The notes beneath the pieces are model-generated. The model ran no database searches. It saw nothing but the letters and a program-made list of their open reading frames with translations, and was not told the origin of the DNA. Source: Chrysopilus asiliformis (lineage: Eukaryota > Arthropoda > Insecta > Diptera > Rhagionidae). From it: DNA of 64,000 nucleotides. Below are positions 61,396-64,000 of the stretch, one piece after another (position 1 is the first letter of the stretch; the number at the start of each line of letters is the position of its first letter). Location: positions 63,754,182-63,818,181 of the forward strand of contig OZ035963.1 of the NCBI GenBank assembly GCA_964034945.1, given 5' to 3'. The position numbers and the translations under genes were made by a program.

Positions 61396-64000
61396 TCGGT
61401 TTATTAAAAACCAATATTAAAGCACCCTTTAAATTTTTTTTATTGAAACATAAAAATTCTCAGCCCCTCAGCTTTGAGCCAGATTTTCCAAATTTCAATT
61501 TTTTTTAATTCTAAAAAAATACCAAAATTGTCATTCATTCCATGTAAACGTTGTTAGCATAATTTTCCAATAGCAAAACCTAATCAATGAAGCATGTTTA
61601 GTATTTCAAAGTGATAATCCAACAAATTGACACATGTTGACAATCTAGAATTAAAATGCTACAAACTTTAGGCATTTCCGGACATTAATGGTAATTGAAA
61701 ATGTCATTAACGTGTGTTGAACTCTTGAAAAATATGTGACCGAAATTATGACTAAAAAAAACCATCTCTCGATTGTTTTTCCATTTATGACTAATTTTCA
61801 AAACAGACCGTTGAACTCTGTTCAAATATCGAAAGACGAAAAACGCAAACACTCTGGAAATTGCATTCTGTTGGCGGTTACTTTGAAATTCGCATAAAAT
61901 TCAAAGTGATTGCTTAGCATCAATTCGAGTAAACATAATTTCGTCCGTTATTGTTCTCAAGGGACGTTTGTAAAACTATAACTTAAACGACGTGTTGCGT
62001 ATCCAATTTCAAGATATCACAGCAAATATGAGCGCATTTAGTGTAAACTAAAACATAAAACCTTTATCCGCTTTATGCGCCCCATTGTATAAATTTTTAT
62101 ATGACCCACTAAAATGTATAAAAGTTCGCAGAAAAATCTCAAAACTCATACCAATGGCGGACGGTTATTTTATGAGATGTTATGTCTTTTATTTGTCGCA
62201 TTTGTTTTTGAAAAAGCATTCCTTGGAACATTCTTTGGACGTGCCAAAATGTTACGCGAATTAAGACTGAATGTGTCAAAATGGATGTATTTGGCGCGGA
62301 AAAAACTCAAGTCGGCGAAACTTAAAACCTTCTAATATAAGTGTTTTTTTATGACTGAAATTTTTGCGAATGATACATCATGAAAATTATGATTAACCAA
62401 CTGTTGACATATTAAACACGCACAATAATCCATGCTTGGTGTAAGGAAAACAATTTTATTGTGGCTATTTTGTATTAATTTCGCGCATATTTGCTTGTAA
62501 TTTTCAAACAAAAATGTTTTTATGTCAAGCGCAAGTTTACTGAACTTCAATTATAAAAAAATATCATTTTATTAGGAGAAAAAATTGATATGTTGATACA
62601 AAATTCTCCCGACAGACTTTCTCGTGGAAGACGGAAGAATGGAAACAACTTCAACCTTCTGTCTCCCCTCGGTAATCTTGAATATATTTGCCCCTGAAGA
62701 GATTAAAGCATTTCTGAAAGTTCCAATTGGAACCAGTTATTTTTCAGCCATTATTTTATGTGCTTTTTTCCTTGAAATAAATTGTACCCCACCCTCTTTC
62801 TAACAAAACCACTTTGGAAAGCACGCTTTGGTAACTCATGGGGTAAAACGGGCTCGAGATTTTGTGGGGTTCTGAAAAATATTGATCCCTTAAAAAAGAC
62901 CTTCAAATTCTATGCTGGAGTTTCAAGAGCCGCTTCTCACGAAAGCCGCTTCTGATGAAGGCCGCTTCTGATGAAGGCCGCTGGCTTCCAATCGAGAAAC
63001 TATCCATAAAATAAATCACACGTTTAGGGGAGAAGGGGTTTGCGGTAGTGTGACTACGGTACTGCACTCCATGCAAGATGCGAAAAAGCGAAAAACCGTG
63101 ATGAAGCGTTGGGGGGGGGGGGGGGGGAGATGGGGTTAAATAAGTGTGACATATTTCACACTTGTCTCAGCCTATCAAAAGAAATTTTCAGATTGAAGAT
63201 ATTTACTTAACAAAAATGCGACCCACTTTATTGCCATCCCCGCATAATTGCACATTTTTTCATAGCAAATTGTTTGTAAAACCAATCAGGAACTAAAATA
63301 TTCTATTTTATGACCATAAAGTAACAAAAAAAAACGAATAGACTTCAAAGTTTGTAATAGAGCACAAACAAGGATATGTTATATTGATTTTGTGGAAAAA
63401 TAGTAATTAGTAGCACTTAATTTTGGTATTATTTTTCGAGGCAACCAAAAAAATTATGACGATTTAACTTAAAACACAAATAAACACCGCAGAAAACAGT
63501 GACTAATGGACGTTTTTTTCTAATCTGTCGAAATATCCTTTGATAAAATATTGAAGTCCTTTTGATTATTCCAGGTACACCAAATTACCCCCCCCCCCCT
63601 CCATAATTCCGATTTCCAATGTCTTTTAGTCAGCTTTTATCTTTTGAAATTCCAACTAAATCTAGAAAATCAAACGTTGGAAGTGTTCCAGGGTTTTCAT
63701 TTGCAATTCCCATATCCCTTTGATACAAGTGACATTTTCACCAAACTAATTGCGATTCAGGGCACATCCATTCACGCAAAGGGCTTTAGTTTTTTTTTGG
63801 TTTTAGTGTCCCTTTGTACATACAGAGATATTTATATCCTCTTTGCTTGCACCGGATTGGGGAAAAAATGTGCTGCGATGCGAAACGTGTACGAAATCGT
63901 GTGCACAATTTTAAATAGTCGAAGAACGAAGGATATTAGAGTCCACCCCCAACTCGGGGCGACTGTTCTGATGTAATGACTGGAGTGGAATGTCCTGTTT
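61396..64000. other. DNA with no supported gene
   Basis: A G17 run (63111-63127), a C12 run (63588-63599) and a short triple GAAGGCCGCTTCTGAT repeat near 62943-62985. The frame at 63644-63976 (110 codons) has no recognisable domain. Confidence 0.4.

Noticed and set aside
63644..63976. 110-codon frame near the window end
   Set aside because: There is no domain and no splice signals. Coding is not supported.

Overview
This window reads as non-coding, AT-rich eukaryotic DNA, most likely from an insect and perhaps a dipteran. The evidence is the absence of packed bacterial-style genes, long poly-A/T stretches, splice-type signals, CpG-rich dispersed repeats, Helitron-like elements carrying GTCT microsatellites, many short terminal-inverted-repeat elements (MITEs) and one R1/LOA/Jockey-type retrotransposon fragment. 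The species cannot be named from sequence alone. Almost every open frame present is a chance frame or a by-product of a repeat.

Only one host gene has real support, and only in part. At 20178-20241 (+) there is a good ATG context, a hydrophobic signal-peptide-like first exon and a GT donor in phase 1. At 34998-35150 (+) there is a phase-compatible exon candidate encoding a CC-x6-C-x3-C cysteine cluster, the spacing seen in the N-terminal cysteine repeats of RECK, a membrane-anchored MMP inhibitor and Wnt7 co-receptor. If both are right, the gene has a first intron of about 14.8 kb full of MITEs and continues rightward. No further exon was found. The rest would be intron or intergenic DNA.

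Layout: 1-5.7 kb holds two abutting Helitron-like elements, a fold-back element, a 123-bp minisatellite and a 548-bp TIR element carrying a 272-bp MITE. 7.3-9.2 kb is a cluster of three MITEs and a hAT-end repeat split by a Helitron. 10.4-11.9 kb has an empty-site relative of the 548-bp element and a truncated Helitron. 13-14 kb has a satellite-like repeat and a non-LTR retrotransposon 3' end. 15.8-22.3 kb has Helitrons, a 21-bp minisatellite, exon 1, a TTAA-flanked MITE and a fold-back MITE. 24-30 kb has satellite units with a nested 234-bp MITE, a near-perfect hairpin and two copies of a GAGAGT-rich palindromic MITE. 32-40 kb has the F-family repeats, a TA-flanked pogo-like MITE, exon 2, clustered MITEs and a TTAA-flanked element with another element inside it. 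42-52 kb has satellite units, two adjacent MITEs, a MITE-in-MITE nest, an 8-bp satellite and a Helitron. 54-61 kb has an inverted repeat, a large hAT-end palindrome, a 38-bp-TIR MITE, a 180-bp duplication and more satellite units. The end of the window looks unique.

The main interest is evolutionary: several nests and one empty site let insertion order and target duplications be read directly, and one Helitron-like family uses two different 3' hairpin ends.
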